DNA of 64,000 nucleotides from positions 1 through 64,000 of the forward strand of contig CAVXOW010000004.1 of the NCBI GenBank assembly GCA_963763485.1. Reading direction: 5' to 3'. Below the pieces are notes generated by a model. The model ran no database searches and was not told the DNA's origin. It saw only the letters and a program-made list of their open reading frames with translations. Both the position numbers and the translations under genes were made by a program. Within the stretch, counting starts at the first letter, position 1. Each line of letters opens with the position of its first letter. This document shows, one piece after another, positions 16,985 through 25,795 of this stretch. The stretch comes from CAWCKS01 sp963763485. Lineage in GTDB: Bacteria; Pseudomonadota; Alphaproteobacteria; Rhizobiales; Xanthobacteraceae.

Positions 16985-17701
16985 CTATTTGATGCGGTGA
17001 TAGAGCGCGCTGAAGGTGACCGCGGCGCCGCCGCATTCGCCGTTGTCCTGGACCATCAGCCACGGTCCGATGCGCTGCATCCGCACGCGACACTCTCCTT
17101 CGTCGGTTTTCTCGAACGGGATGCTGCCGTCGTCCGCGAAGGCGATCGTGTCGCCTTTAGGGATCACGAGTGCGTCGATCTCGCCGGTATGCACCTCCCG
17201 CGCGCCCTTCATGGCGACTTCGCCGACGATGTGCAGCTTGCCGTTTTTGCCTTGCGTGATTTCAATGCTGGCGGCCGGCTGATCCCAGGTGCCGGTCCAG
17301 TCGGACAATCGCGGCGAGGGCAACGGCGCGACCGGTGTCAGCGCCGACCTCGGCAGCCAGCCTACGGTCCATTGTCGCTGTTTCGCCAGTGGAGACTGGT
17401 AGGAAATGCAGGTGAAATCGCCGAGCGTGCGGCCGCCAAGCGCAAGGTCGCCGGTGATGAGATAGGATTTCTTCGTGCAGGCGTCGGTGGCGGCGGGGCA
17501 GCTCGCAGCCTTGAAGTCATCGTCATACGGGCTCTTGACGAAGTTGACGCGCGGGCTGGCCGTCACTTTCGAGACAACCACCGCGCGCTTATCGTTCCAG
17601 TCGAGGCCGCCGCAGTTGTGCGGGTCCTCGGCGTCATAGGCCGAAGCGGACCCCGCGCTCAGGATGATACCCAACGCCAATCCGATAGTCGTCGTTCGCA
17701 T
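16985..17701 (-). CDS. secreted hypothetical protein
   Basis: A 238-residue protein with signal peptide MRTTTIGLALGIILSAGSAS cleaved near ASA-YD. The mature part contains NCGGLDWNDKRAVVVSKVTA, an SH3-like region ISYQSPLAKQRQWTVGWLPR and a beta-rich C-terminal half (WTGTWDQPAASIEITQGKNG, IGPWLMVQDNGECGGAAVTF). The SH3-like part followed by a lipocalin-like beta sheet suggests a periplasmic binding or inhibitor role, but this is inference. It is co-directional with the next upstream secreted protein gene, 158 bp away. Confidence 0.65.
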   Translation of the reverse strand: MRTTTIGLALGIILSAGSASAYDAEDPHNCGGLDWNDKRAVVVSKVTASPRVNFVKSPYDDDFKAASCPAATDACTKKSYLITGDLALGGRTLGDFTCISYQSPLAKQRQWTVGWLPRSALTPVAPLPSPRLSDWTGTWDQPAASIEITQGKNGKLHIVGEVAMKGAREVHTGEIDALVIPKGDTIAFADDGSIPFEKTDEGECRVRMQRIGPWLMVQDNGECGGAAVTFSALYHRIK

Positions 17702-17859
17702 TTTTGTTCCTCCGCGCGCGGCCAGACGCCTCCTCGGTCATGGGTCCGCCATCGGCGCGGGAGGTTCAATCGGCGAATGCTGAAAATCCGGCTGGTGTTC
17801 TCAGATTTAGCCTCAGTCCCTTCGGCGCTTTACACAGTGCGGTCACCGCGATTGCGGCC

Positions 17860-18396
17860 TCATTGCTGGTTACCAACTACGTTGCCGCTGCGAATGCTAC
17901 ATGCCGCACCGCTCACCTTGATCGACTTGATCTCGATCTTGCGCTTGATGATGCCGCTGTAGCTCTTGATGATTGTTCCTTCCAATTCCTTGGCTTTCAC
18001 CACCTCTGCGGTGCAGCTCGAATAGGATGAATCGAAATCGGCATTAATTCGGGTCGCCCCGCCCTTTCCGTGCGGCGATAGGAAGAGCAGCGACCGGCCG
18101 GTGAAAGTGATGCCTCGGTGGCCGCCCTGTCCGGCGATTTCGCCGATGTTGTCGGCGCTGCCGCCGCTCGTGGTGGCGGTGATGTTATTGAAGACCCTCC
18201 CGGCCTCGCTGACATAGAGGTTCAGGGTTTCCCTTCCCTGCACGGAACGCCAGGCCTGCTCACCCTCCGGTCGTTGCTCTCTCGCTTCCATCCAGCTGAC
18301 GATGACCGATTTTCCGTATAATTCCTTCGGCGGCGCGGCGCGCGACGTTTGGCAAAGCGCCAGTCCGAACAGGAGAGCAACAGCCGGTCTGATCAT
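17860..18396 (-). CDS. secreted hypothetical protein
   Basis: A 178-residue product with signal peptide MIRPAVALLFGLALCQTSRA and cleavage expected before APPKEL. The mature part opens with ELYGKSVIVSWMEAREQRPE and has GRETLNLYVSEAGRVFNNIT and a C-terminal IEIKSIKVSGAACSIRSGNV with two cysteines. It appears to be one beta-rich periplasmic domain. No family recognised. Confidence 0.65.
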   Translation of the reverse strand: MIRPAVALLFGLALCQTSRAAPPKELYGKSVIVSWMEAREQRPEGEQAWRSVQGRETLNLYVSEAGRVFNNITATTSGGSADNIGEIAGQGGHRGITFTGRSLLFLSPHGKGGATRINADFDSSYSSCTAEVVKAKELEGTIIKSYSGIIKRKIEIKSIKVSGAACSIRSGNVVGNQQ

Positions 18397-18580
18397 CCTC
18401 TACTCCATGGCTTGCACGACGCGCCGGCGGCTTTTGAGGAGACCGTTTGGTTGGGCTCGGAGCGTATCACGACCGAGGCGGGCGGTGATTGCTCGACCGA
18501 ATTATTGATCTGGACGACATTGGCTCCGGACCAGCCTCCGAACTCGGAGCGTCGCGTCACGATCGCAGCGCGACGTATCC

Positions 18581-19208
18581 TCACTCCAGCTTGGCGGGCG
18601 CTGACGCGGGTCTGGTCGCATCCAGCAGAAACATGACCAGTTGATCCAGGTCGGTTGTCCCGCTGCTGAACACTTCCATGGGCATGTCCGGGCCATGGCC
18701 GACCATTGACTGACCGGCCTCGGTGTGGCTCTCCCCGTGCGGCGTTCTTTGGCCGACCTGACCGGCGAGCACATAGAATGACTCGGATCCCGGATGTGAA
18801 TGCACCGGTGTTTTGGAGCCGGGCGGACCACCAGCGTGATTTATCCGCAGCAAATATTCAGGCGCCGCGAAGAGTGGCACCGGGCCAACTTCGGCGACTT
18901 TGGTGCCGCCAGGCGTCGCACCGCCCTTTTGGCCGAGCGTGAATAGCCAAACCTTGCCCGAGACCGCTGCGGCCAATGATGTCGGACCGAGCGGCCGCCG
19001 CGCTTTGTGCCTGGTCAAGCGTCAGAAAATTCTCGATCCGCCAATAAAGCGGTCCCGGCGGCAGACTAGGGAGTTTTTTCTCCGCGACCGGGCTGACAAT
19101 GAATTGTTCCGGCTCGGTTGCTTCCGCCGACGACGGCAATAACGCCACAGCAAACAGCAAAACGATCCAAGCGGCGAAATACCAAATGTCTGATCTCTTC
19201 GGGTTCAT
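18581..19208 (-). pseudogene. secreted cupin-domain protein, one frame break
   Basis: The N-terminal frame (start 19208) reads MNPKRSDIWYFAAWIVLLFA, a signal peptide, then YWRIENFLTLDQAQSAAA. The second frame, ending at 18581, continues GPTSLAAAVSGKVWLFTLG and the cupin core with RINHAGGPPGSKTPVHSHPG and ESFYVLAGQVGQRTPHGE, that is, metal ligands HSHPGSE and a later H. Both halves fit one protein of about 205 residues. The break is one extra base near 18989 (CTCGG for CTGG on the minus strand). It may be a consensus error. Cupins of this type are often quercetinase-like or metal-binding storage-type proteins. Confidence 0.65.
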
Positions 19209-19302
19209 CGTGTCACTCCCCGATTGTTCTTACAGCGTCGCGTCAAGCGGAACTCAGCACGACGAACGATAACATCTCCTTCACGAAGAGTTCCGCCGCC
19301 CC

Positions 19303-19880
19303 TCAGCGCCGCTCCGCATCCCCCATAAAAGCTTCCGGCAGGAAGTAGATCGCGGCGACCGTGAACGCGAGCACCATGGTGATCGCGGGGTGGAGATAGG
19401 CCGCCGGCACCGACAGCGCGTAGAGGCCGATGCTGAGCAGGTTCTTGCGCCGCGCCTGCCGCGCAACACGTCAAATCCGCCGACCTCTGTCAGCTCCTTG
19501 CTGACGATCTCGCGCAGCATCAGGAAAGCGATCGCGCAGGCCAGGAGCAGCGCGGCATAGGTTGCGGTCGGAAAAGGCCTGAACTGGTTCTCGCCCATGT
19601 AAGCGGTCGCGAATGGAATGAGCGACAGGCAGAACAGCAGGAAATTGTTCGACCACAGCACCGCGCTGTTCACCCGCGGCACGATGTGGAACAGGCGGTG
19701 ATGGTTGACCCAGTAGATTGCGACGACGAGATAGCTCAGCGCATAGCTCAGGAACACCGGCCACTGCGCGAGCAGCGTCGCGGGGTCCGCGCGGAGCGGC
19801 ACCTTCAGCTCCAGCACCATGATGGTGATGATGATGGCGATCACGCCGTCCGAAAACGCCTCGAGACGGCCGGTCCCCAT
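19303..19880 (-). pseudogene. TMEM175-family potassium channel-like protein, one frame break
   Basis: From 19880 the frame reads MGTGRLEAFSDGVIAIIITI, the RxxxFSDG signature of bacterial TMEM175 channels, followed by VPLRADPATLLAQWPVFLSY and YWVNHHRLFH. The last membrane part lies in another frame: QARRKNLLSIGLYALSVPAA, then ITMVLAFTVAAIYFLPEAFM and a stop at 19303. One base is missing near 19455-19462. Joined, the protein has about 190 residues and six membrane segments, normal for the family, which forms K+ leak channels as tetramers or dimers. Most likely functional in the real genome if the break is a sequence error. Confidence 0.7.
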
Positions 19881-19882
19881 TA

Positions 19883-19932
19883 GCGCATGTCCCGGAAAAG
19901 TGGGCACCGGTTTTCCGATAAGGACATGCGCA
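19883..19932. repeat. dispersed palindromic repeat (GCGCATGTCC type)
   Basis: GCGCATGTCCCGGAAAAG and TTTTCCGATAAGGACATGCGC form an imperfect inverted repeat around GGCACCGG. A related repeat occurs at 61325-61412. Common between genes in Bradyrhizobium. Confidence 0.65.
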
Positions 19933-20059
19933 AACTAAAAGCACTCTCTGGTTCAGCCATTTGCTTCCTCTGGTGACCCCTCGGCTTGTCATCGCCCGGC
20001 ATAGCCGTTCGAAGAACGGCGTCGCGGAGCCTGTCATCGGGCCGCGCTTTGCGCGGACC

Positions 20060-20163
20060 CGTTGGCTCGCCTATGCCCGGGCGATCCAGTACTCCGTGAC
20101 GCTGCGATCCATCGCATGAGCTGCTGGTTACTGGATGCCCCGCTTAAAGCGGGGCATGACGGC
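20060..20163. repeat. dispersed palindromic repeat
   Basis: The stretch with GCCCGGGCGATCCAGTACT on one side and TACTGGATGCCCCGCTTAAA, GCGGGGCATGACGG on the other can fold into a stem and resembles the intergenic repeats of Bradyrhizobium. It is most of the gap between the TMEM175-like gene and the lytic transglycosylase gene. Confidence 0.55.
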
Positions 20164-20340
20164 CGAATTCGAATTTCTTCAGAGCGACATGCGGTTCGCT
20201 TAATCAGACATCAGTTGGCGTGAAGATCCTGAGCGACATCCTAAAAGCCTTGTTTTAGCCGCTGTTACCAAGCAGATTTTTAAACGCTGGGACATAGGCT
20301 CACCTCTGCTGATTCGAGAACCTTTAACGAGCGTCCCTCC

Positions 20341-21144
20341 ATGCAGCTTCGCGCGATCGTTTGCTCCGTCTCTGCGTCCCTCTTCATTGCGGGCCACGCC
20401 GCGGCCGCGCCGGCATGCGGTGGCGACTTCGCGGGCTGGCTCGCCGACTTCAAGCGCGAGGCCGCCACCAAGGGCATTTCGCAACAGGCCGTCGCAGCGC
20501 TCGACGGGATCACGCCGGACCAGAGCGTGATTTCGCGCGATCACGGCCAGCGTGTGTTTCAGCAAAGCTTTGAGGAATTCTCCGGCCGCATGATCCCGCC
20601 GCGGCTGCTGCGCGGCGAAAACATGCTGAAGCGGTACGGCTCGATGCTGGTGCGAATCGAGCAGGCGTACGGAGTTCCCAGTTCGGTGCTGGTCGCGATC
20701 TGGGGACTTGAAACCGACTTCGGCTCCAACATCGGCACCTTCCCGACGCTTCGCTCGGTGACGACGCTCGCTTACGATTGCCGGCGCGCCGAGATGTTTC
20801 GCGCCGAGCTGATGGATGCGCTGCGGATCATCGATCGCGGCGATCTCGCCGCCAGCGACATGCGCGGCGCCTGGGCCGGCGAGATGGGCCAGACCCAGCT
20901 GATGCCGTCCTCCTACATGAAGTTCGCCATCGACTTCGACGGCAACGGCAAGCGCGACCTCCTGCACAGCCCGGCCGATGTCCTGGCGTCCACGGCGAAC
21001 TTCCTCGCCAGCAAGGGCTGGAAAAAGGGCCAACCCTGGGACCCCGGCGCGGCGAATTTCGACGCGCTCAAGGAGTGGAACAAGAGCGAGGTTTACGCCC
21101 GGACTGTCGCGGCCTTCGCCGATCAGCTCGAAAATGAGCACTAA
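20341..21144 (+). CDS. secreted lytic murein transglycosylase (SLT_2/MltB-like)
   Basis: A 267-residue periplasmic enzyme that cleaves the MurNAc-GlcNAc bond of peptidoglycan with formation of the 1,6-anhydro end. Signal peptide: MQLRAIVCSVSASLFIAGHA cleaved near AAA-APAC. The catalytic glutamate is E124 in VAIWGLETDFGSN. Other family marks are RMIPPRLLRGENMLKRYG, GAWAGEMGQTQLMPSSY and FDGNGKRDLLHSPADVLAST. It lacks the C-terminal peptidoglycan-binding domain that longer relatives carry. A lone gene. Confidence 0.9.
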   Translation: MQLRAIVCSVSASLFIAGHAAAAPACGGDFAGWLADFKREAATKGISQQAVAALDGITPDQSVISRDHGQRVFQQSFEEFSGRMIPPRLLRGENMLKRYGSMLVRIEQAYGVPSSVLVAIWGLETDFGSNIGTFPTLRSVTTLAYDCRRAEMFRAELMDALRIIDRGDLAASDMRGAWAGEMGQTQLMPSSYMKFAIDFDGNGKRDLLHSPADVLASTANFLASKGWKKGQPWDPGAANFDALKEWNKSEVYARTVAAFADQLENEH

Positions 21145-21445
21145 GTCGTCGCTTTTCCGGCGGCTCGCCGTTCATTCTTAATGAGCCAATCGTGATTTGC
21201 ATGGCAGAATGGTTCTGCGCGCCGACTCTCGATGTCATCTTGGTCATGAGTGTACACGAAAGTGTGATTTCGCGGCTGATTCGACGAATAAAGAAATGAA
21301 CTAAAGATCAATCGTTAAATCCGCTAGTGCAAATTTAGCATAGCTGCAGCGCAACATGCGATCTGCCGCAGCGCAGCATTGGGAACTATATTGGCTTCAA
21401 GCGAGGCGCCGGAAGGCCAAACCTCGGACTTGAAGGAGATCAATC

Positions 21446-21598
21446 ATGTTACTCAGCATCATTCGGGCGCTAAAGGCGCTGCGGGACTATCAGCGGAACC
21501 TGAGCGAGCTGTCGCAGCTCACCGACCACGAGCTCGCCGACATCGGCCTGCGCCGCTCGGAGATCCAGGCGGTCGCCGCCGGTACTTACCGCAAGTAA
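21446..21598 (+). CDS. DUF1127 small protein (50 aa)
   Basis: A 50-residue protein starting MLLSIIRALKALRDYQRNLS and containing LSQLTDHELADIGLRRSEIQ, the DUF1127 signature (L-x-DIG-x-x-RxxI). The ATG follows AAGGAG by seven bases, one of the best ribosome sites in the window, and a strong hairpin terminator lies 49 bp after the stop. Small DUF1127 proteins of alphaproteobacteria have been linked to RNA turnover and to phosphate and stress responses; which applies here is unknown. The preceding 300 bp are AT-rich and gene-free, so a regulated promoter is likely there. Confidence 0.85.
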   Translation: MLLSIIRALKALRDYQRNLSELSQLTDHELADIGLRRSEIQAVAAGTYRK

Positions 21599-21646
21599 GT
21601 TCTTCTGCGTTTCGATCGCCGGTCGCCCACGGGCGGCGGTTCGGCT

Positions 21647-21677
21647 AGCGCCCGCCCTTCGGCGGGCGCTGTCGTTT
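21647..21677 (+). terminator. Rho-independent terminator after the DUF1127 gene
   Basis: A perfect 10-bp stem AGCGCCCGCC / GGCGGGCGCT with a CTTC loop at 21647-21670, followed by GTCGTTTT. It ends the DUF1127 transcript just ahead of trmFO. Confidence 0.8.
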
Positions 21678-21727
21678 TGGAGTGGCAGGAGTTGCTGCCG
21701 GCCGGGCCACCTCCTAAACCCTACCCC

Positions 21728-23188
21728 ATGACGTCGCGACCAACTGCTTCGCAGCCCATCCACATCGTCGGCGGCGGCCTCGCCGGCTCCGAAGCCGCCT
21801 GGCAGATCGCCGCCCAAGGGCTTACCGTGGTGCTCCACGAAATGCGCCCGGTGCGCATGACCGAGGCGCACCAGACCGACCAGCTCGCCGAGCTCGTCTG
21901 CTCAAACTCATTCCGCTCCGACGACGCGACGATCAATGCCGTCGGCCTGCTGCACGCCGAGATGCGGCTGTGCGGCTCGCTGATCATGCGTGCGGCCGAC
22001 GCCAATCAGGTGCCGGCGGGCGGCGCGCTCGCCGTCGATCGTCTCGGCTTCTCAGCCGCGGTCCACCAGGCAATCGCAAACCATCCGCTGATCGAGATCT
22101 GTCGCGAAGAGGTCGCCGGCCTGCCGCCTGCCGACTGGGACAACGTCATTGTCGCGACCGGCCCGCTGACCTCGGCGCCACTGGCCGACGCGATCCGTAG
22201 CGTCACCGGGGAAGCGTCGCTCGCCTTCTTCGACGCGATCGCGCCGATCGTGCATCGCGACACCATCGACATGGACGTGGCGTGGTTTCAGTCGCGCTAC
22301 GACAAGGAAGGCCCGGGCGGCTCCGGCGCCGACTACATCAACTGCCCGCTGACACGCGAGCAGTACGAAAGCTTCGTCGCCGCGCTGCTGGCAGGCACCA
22401 AGACCGAATTTCGCGAGTGGGAAACCAGCACGCCCTACTTCGACGGCTGCCTGCCGATCGAGGTGATGGCCGAACGCGGGCCCGAGACGCTGCGCTGGGG
22501 ACCGATGAAGCCGGTCGGGCTGACCAACCCGCACAATCCGACCGTCAAGCCCTACGGCATCGTGCAGCTGCGCCAGGACAACAAGCTCGGCACGCTCTAC
22601 AACATGGTCGGCTTCCAGACCAAGCTGAAGCACGCCGAGCAGGTCAGGATCTTTCGCAGCATTCCTGGTCTCGAGCGCGCCGAGTTCGCGCGGCTCGGCG
22701 GCCTGCATCGCAATACGTTTCTGAACTCGCCGGTGCTGCTCGATGCTGAACTGCGGCTGCGTGCAGCGCCTCGGTTGCGCTTTGCCGGGCAGATGACGGG
22801 CTGCGAAGGCTATGTTAAATCCGCAAGCGTCGGCCTGCTTGCCGGCCGCTTTGCGGCGGCACAGAAGAGGGGCGCCACGCTCGCTCCGCCGCCGCCGACC
22901 ACGGCAATGGGCGCCCTGCTCGGCCACATCACCGGCGGCCACATCGAAACCATCGACGCCGGCCCGCGCTCGTTCCAGCCGATGAACATCAATTTCGGCC
23001 TGTTTCCGCCGCTCGCAGCGGCGCCGAAATCATCAGACGGCAAGCGGCTGCGTGGCGGCGAAAAAACGCTCGCGAAGAAGCGCGCGCTGACTTCGCGGGC
23101 GCTGGGCGATCTGAAGGACTGGATCGACGCCGGTTTTGCCGCGAGCCCGGAGCGCGCCTCTGAGGACGCGCTTCCTCTGCCGGTCTAG
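21728..23188 (+). CDS. trmFO: methylenetetrahydrofolate-tRNA-(uracil-5-)-methyltransferase TrmFO
   Basis: A 486-residue flavoprotein that makes ribothymidine at position 54 of tRNA with methylene-THF as carbon donor. The FAD-binding N-terminus is IHIVGGGLAGSEAAWQIAAQ, followed by the family blocks LAELVCSNSFRSDD, GPLTSAPLADAI, ADYINCPLTREQYESF and the C-terminal QMTGCEGYVKSASVGLLAG and MNINFGLFPPL. The start at 21728 (MTSRPTASQ) gives the normal N-terminus; the 21677 extension does not. The stop codon TAG at 23186-23188 lies inside the first base pairs of an IS5-family end remnant, so the last residues may have been altered by that insertion. Confidence 0.92.
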   Translation: MTSRPTASQPIHIVGGGLAGSEAAWQIAAQGLTVVLHEMRPVRMTEAHQTDQLAELVCSNSFRSDDATINAVGLLHAEMRLCGSLIMRAADANQVPAGGALAVDRLGFSAAVHQAIANHPLIEICREEVAGLPPADWDNVIVATGPLTSAPLADAIRSVTGEASLAFFDAIAPIVHRDTIDMDVAWFQSRYDKEGPGGSGADYINCPLTREQYESFVAALLAGTKTEFREWETSTPYFDGCLPIEVMAERGPETLRWGPMKPVGLTNPHNPTVKPYGIVQLRQDNKLGTLYNMVGFQTKLKHAEQVRIFRSIPGLERAEFARLGGLHRNTFLNSPVLLDAELRLRAAPRLRFAGQMTGCEGYVKSASVGLLAGRFAAAQKRGATLAPPPPTTAMGALLGHITGGHIETIDAGPRSFQPMNINFGLFPPLAAAPKSSDGKRLRGGEKTLAKKRALTSRALGDLKDWIDAGFAASPERASEDALPLPV

Positions 23189-23258
23189 CTCACCAACTCA
23201 TAAAGCGCATCCAGATTTTGGCTGAAGCGAGTTTGACGAGAGCAAGGTAGTTTTCGCT
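23184..23258. repeat. 75-bp remnant of an IS5-family end, copy 1
   Basis: The sequence from TCTAGCTCACCAACTCATAA to GGTAGTTTTCGCT is repeated with one mismatch at 23747-23821, where it forms the 3' end of a truncated IS5-family transposase gene. Here the rest of the element is gone and a foreign gene fragment follows directly. The two copies are direct repeats about 560 bp apart. Confidence 0.75.
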
Positions 23259-23371
23259 TCAACGGCAACCACATGTTCCCGATCGTCGACCGGTTCGGCA
23301 CCGGCTACGTCACCATGGATCAGGTGCGCCAGCACTACGCCGATCCCGGAAAGTTCAACGGCTACGCCTGA
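23259..23371 (+). pseudogene. C-terminal gene fragment (EF-hand-like end)
   Basis: Directly after the IS5 remnant a plus-strand frame reads FNGNHMFPIVDRFGTGYVTM, then DQVRQHYADPGKFNGYA and a stop. This is clearly the end of a longer protein whose front was lost at the IS junction. The spaced Asp residues DRFGTGYVTMDQ resemble a degenerate EF-hand loop. The parent family is not recognised. Confidence 0.45.
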
Positions 23372-23385
23372 CGCGCCGAAGCCCC

Positions 23386-23700
23386 CTACCCTCCAACGAT
23401 TTCGCTGATCTGCACGATGGGCGCGATGTCCGTATAGTTGGCGACGTCCGCGACGATCTCCGCACGGTGGGGACCGAACGCCTCCTGGAATGTCCCCAGG
23501 GTCGGCGAGTAGATGTGGCACGCCGCGACGAACTCCGGCGCGCTTCCAGGTTGGCCACCCGCGAGGCCCTTATCGATCTCGTAGCGCAGGCAGGCATCGC
23601 CGAGCCGTTCCTGGATCAGTGGCATGTGGCGGGTGCGGTAGTAGTCGTGATCGAACTTCGAGCCGCCATCGGCCGGATAGTAGACGCTCATCTTGATCAT
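23386..23700 (-). CDS. EthD-family protein
   Basis: A 104-residue single-domain protein of the dimeric ferredoxin-like alpha/beta-barrel type. Marks are MIKMSVYYPADGGSKFDHDY, YRTRHMPLIQERLGD and AFGPHRAEIVADVANYTD, matching EthD proteins (Asp/His pair in YxxxHxPL). EthD-like proteins accompany degradation genes or bind small hydrophobic ligands, but no such neighbours are present. Start at 23700 gives the normal N-terminus. The gene lies between the two direct repeats of IS5 end sequence and may have been carried with them. Confidence 0.8.
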   Translation of the reverse strand: MIKMSVYYPADGGSKFDHDYYRTRHMPLIQERLGDACLRYEIDKGLAGGQPGSAPEFVAACHIYSPTLGTFQEAFGPHRAEIVADVANYTDIAPIVQISEIVGG

Positions 23701-23746
23701 GGTCGGGCTCCTGCCTGAACGCCTCTCCGAGCGTCCGAGGAGCCTT

Positions 23747-24246
23747 TCTAGCTCACCAACTCGTAAAGCGCATCCAGATTTTGGCTGAAGCGAGTTTGAC
23801 GAGAGCAAGGTAGTTTTCGCTGCGCTTTTCGAAGCGGGTGGCGACGGCACGGAAATGCTTTAGTTTTCTGAAGAAGCGTTCGACGAGGTTGCGGTAGCGA
23901 TAGAGGAACGCGCTGAACGGCGGGCGGCGTTTGCGGCCGGGCATCGGCTTGATGTTGGCACATGCGCCGCGCGCGGCCATCTCGAGGCGCAAGGCATCAC
24001 TGTCGTAGGCGCGATCGGCGAGCAGCACGTCTCCGCCGCCGAGCGTATCGAGCGGTTGTCGCAGGTAGCATACGGGCCGTAGCGCTCGGGAATGTCCGCC
24101 CACGGCGAGCCGGTCCGAAGACGCCAGTAAATCCCGTTCAGAACACGCCGGTCGTCAACCCGAGGCACCCCGCGCGGCTTGCTCGGTAGCAGCGGCTCGA
24201 TCACCGACCACTCGAAATCCGTCAACTCGTAGCGAGGCTGGCCCAT
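23747..24246 (-). pseudogene. IS5-family transposase with internal deletion
   Basis: The N-terminal frame (start 24246) reads MGQPRYELTDFEWSVIEPLL and WRLRTGSPWADIPERYGPYA, typical of the IS5 family. Near 24060 it jumps into the frame ending at 23753, LDTLGGGDVLLADRAYDSD, then PFSAFLYRYRNLVERFFRKL and RFEKRSENYLALVKLASAKI. About 80-100 residues that should lie between, holding the first catalytic aspartate, are missing. So this copy is truncated by a real deletion with frame loss and is inactive. Confidence 0.85.
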
Positions 24247-24315
24247 CAGCAGCTCCCTTCAAGAAGCTTAAATCAGAACCTTGCAGCTACCGCCAGCAGT
24301 TTATAAGTGCGTGAC

Positions 24316-24545
24316 CTAGGGTGCGGACTCATTGGCGATAACCCAACGCGGATTGATGCGAGTTTGGTGAAAGGCCAGATAGTTGGCGACGAGTTTGTCG
24401 TATCGGTCGTGACACGCCGCCGCATTGCTTGATCTTATCGAAGACCCCTTCAATCAGGTTGCGCACGCGCAACAGATACGGGCTGAAGCAGATAGGACCT
24501 TTGCGATTTCGCTTCGGCGGAATGTTCGCCCATGCTCCTCGCCCG
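24316..24545 (-). pseudogene. second IS5-family transposase fragment (C-terminal)
   Basis: The minus strand reads RGAWANIPPKRNRKGPICFS, PYLLRVRNLIEGVFDKIKQC and, after a frame break near 24412, RYDKLVANYLAFHQTRINPR and a stop at 24316. This is the last third of another, distinct IS5-family transposase. The N-terminal part is absent. The stretch 24546-24833 between it and ppk2 holds no gene that I can support. Confidence 0.7.
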
Positions 24546-24833
24546 CTCGCAAGTGACCCATCCAGATATTCGTCGTAACCCCGCAGGATGAGGCGGGCGT
24601 GACTCGCAGCTCTTGGCTGGGGTTATTTCGAGATCCATTGAGGACAAACCCTTATGTCTCTCAGGCGCGGCGCCACGCAAAGCTTGGCAACCTCTTTCGT
24701 TCCGAAGGTTCTCGAGGCTCGGTAGAGCGCCCGGCGCAAGCCAAGAACCTTCTTTCATCGCCGTTCATTGGCACAGAGCAGATGTCGCGTCGCGGTGCCA
24801 GCTCGCTGCTTGGAGTCACGGGAAGGTTGCCAG

Positions 24834-25673
24834 ATGCTGAAAGACAGGCGGAGCAAGCGTGAACGCGAAGAAGCTGAAGCACCGGCCGCGTCCGGCAAGA
24901 TGAGCCGCAAGGAATTCGACAAGGAACTCGCGAAGCTCCAGGTCGAGCTGACCCGGTTGCAGACCTGGGTCAAGGACAAGGGGGCACGCGTCATCGTGGT
25001 CTTCGAGGGCCGCGACACCGCGGGCAAGGGCGGTGTGATCAGCCGGATCACCGCACGCACGAGCCCGCGCGTCTATCGGCACGTAGCATTGCCCGCGCCT
25101 TCCGACCGCGAGAAGACCCAAGTCTACATCCAGCGCTACATGGCGCAGTTTCCGGCGGCGGGCGAGATCATCCTGTTCGACCGCTCGTGGTACAATCGTG
25201 CCGGGGTCGAGCGCGTGATGGGCTTCTGCGGCGATGAGCAGTACGAGCGCTTCATGGCGATGGTCCCTGTGGTCGAGCGGGAGATGATCGTCAACAACGG
25301 GATCATCCTGCGTAAGTATTTTCTCGACGTCAGTCAGGACGAGCAGCGGCGCCGGTTCGAGGCCAGGATCAAAGATCCAATGAAGCACTGGAAGTTGAGC
25401 CCGATGGACACCGAATCGGTGCGGCGCTGGTGGGACTACACGGCGGCCTACCAGCGCATGATCGAGGGCACTCACACGCCATGGGCGCCCTGGCACATCG
25501 TCCCGGCCGACAACAAGCGCTGCGCCCGGCTAAACCTGATCCGGCATCTGCTCGACAGCATCCCCTACAAGAAGGTCGACATGGACCTGCCGAAGATCCC
25601 CAAGGCGCAGCCGCGGCCCAAGAATGCTGCCGAGGGTCTGCGCGCGGGCCTGCCGATTCCCAGTCACTACTGA
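24834..25673 (+). CDS. ppk2: polyphosphate kinase 2 family protein
   Basis: A 279-residue enzyme that transfers phosphate between polyphosphate and nucleotides. Walker A is EGRDTAGKGG at residues 58-67 and the Walker B / catalytic segment is ILFDRSWYNRAG at 113-124, followed by VMGFCGDEQYERFM, the lid region QDEQRRRFEARIKDPMKHWK and the conserved THTPWAPWHIVPADNKRCAR. Single PPK2 domain, normal length for class I, whose members mostly make ATP or GTP from polyphosphate. Start at 24834 (MLKDRRSKRE). It heads a co-directional group with SulP, VIT-like and porin genes. Confidence 0.92.
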   Translation: MLKDRRSKREREEAEAPAASGKMSRKEFDKELAKLQVELTRLQTWVKDKGARVIVVFEGRDTAGKGGVISRITARTSPRVYRHVALPAPSDREKTQVYIQRYMAQFPAAGEIILFDRSWYNRAGVERVMGFCGDEQYERFMAMVPVVEREMIVNNGIILRKYFLDVSQDEQRRRFEARIKDPMKHWKLSPMDTESVRRWWDYTAAYQRMIEGTHTPWAPWHIVPADNKRCARLNLIRHLLDSIPYKKVDMDLPKIPKAQPRPKNAAEGLRAGLPIPSHY

Positions 25674-25795
25674 GGCCTCGGCGCATTGGGTCTGCTTTTG
25701 CCTGGCGCGGGAAGCGGAGAAGGCTGCTGTCCCAGCCTGATCAAGGCGCCCGATCGAATTTCGCGAGCAGCCGCCACGAGGAGGTCAGGCGTCGC

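Noticed and set aside
20200..21141. A 313-codon minus-strand frame opposite the lytic transglycosylase gene
   Set aside because: Shadow of the transglycosylase gene, which has signal peptide and catalytic Glu.
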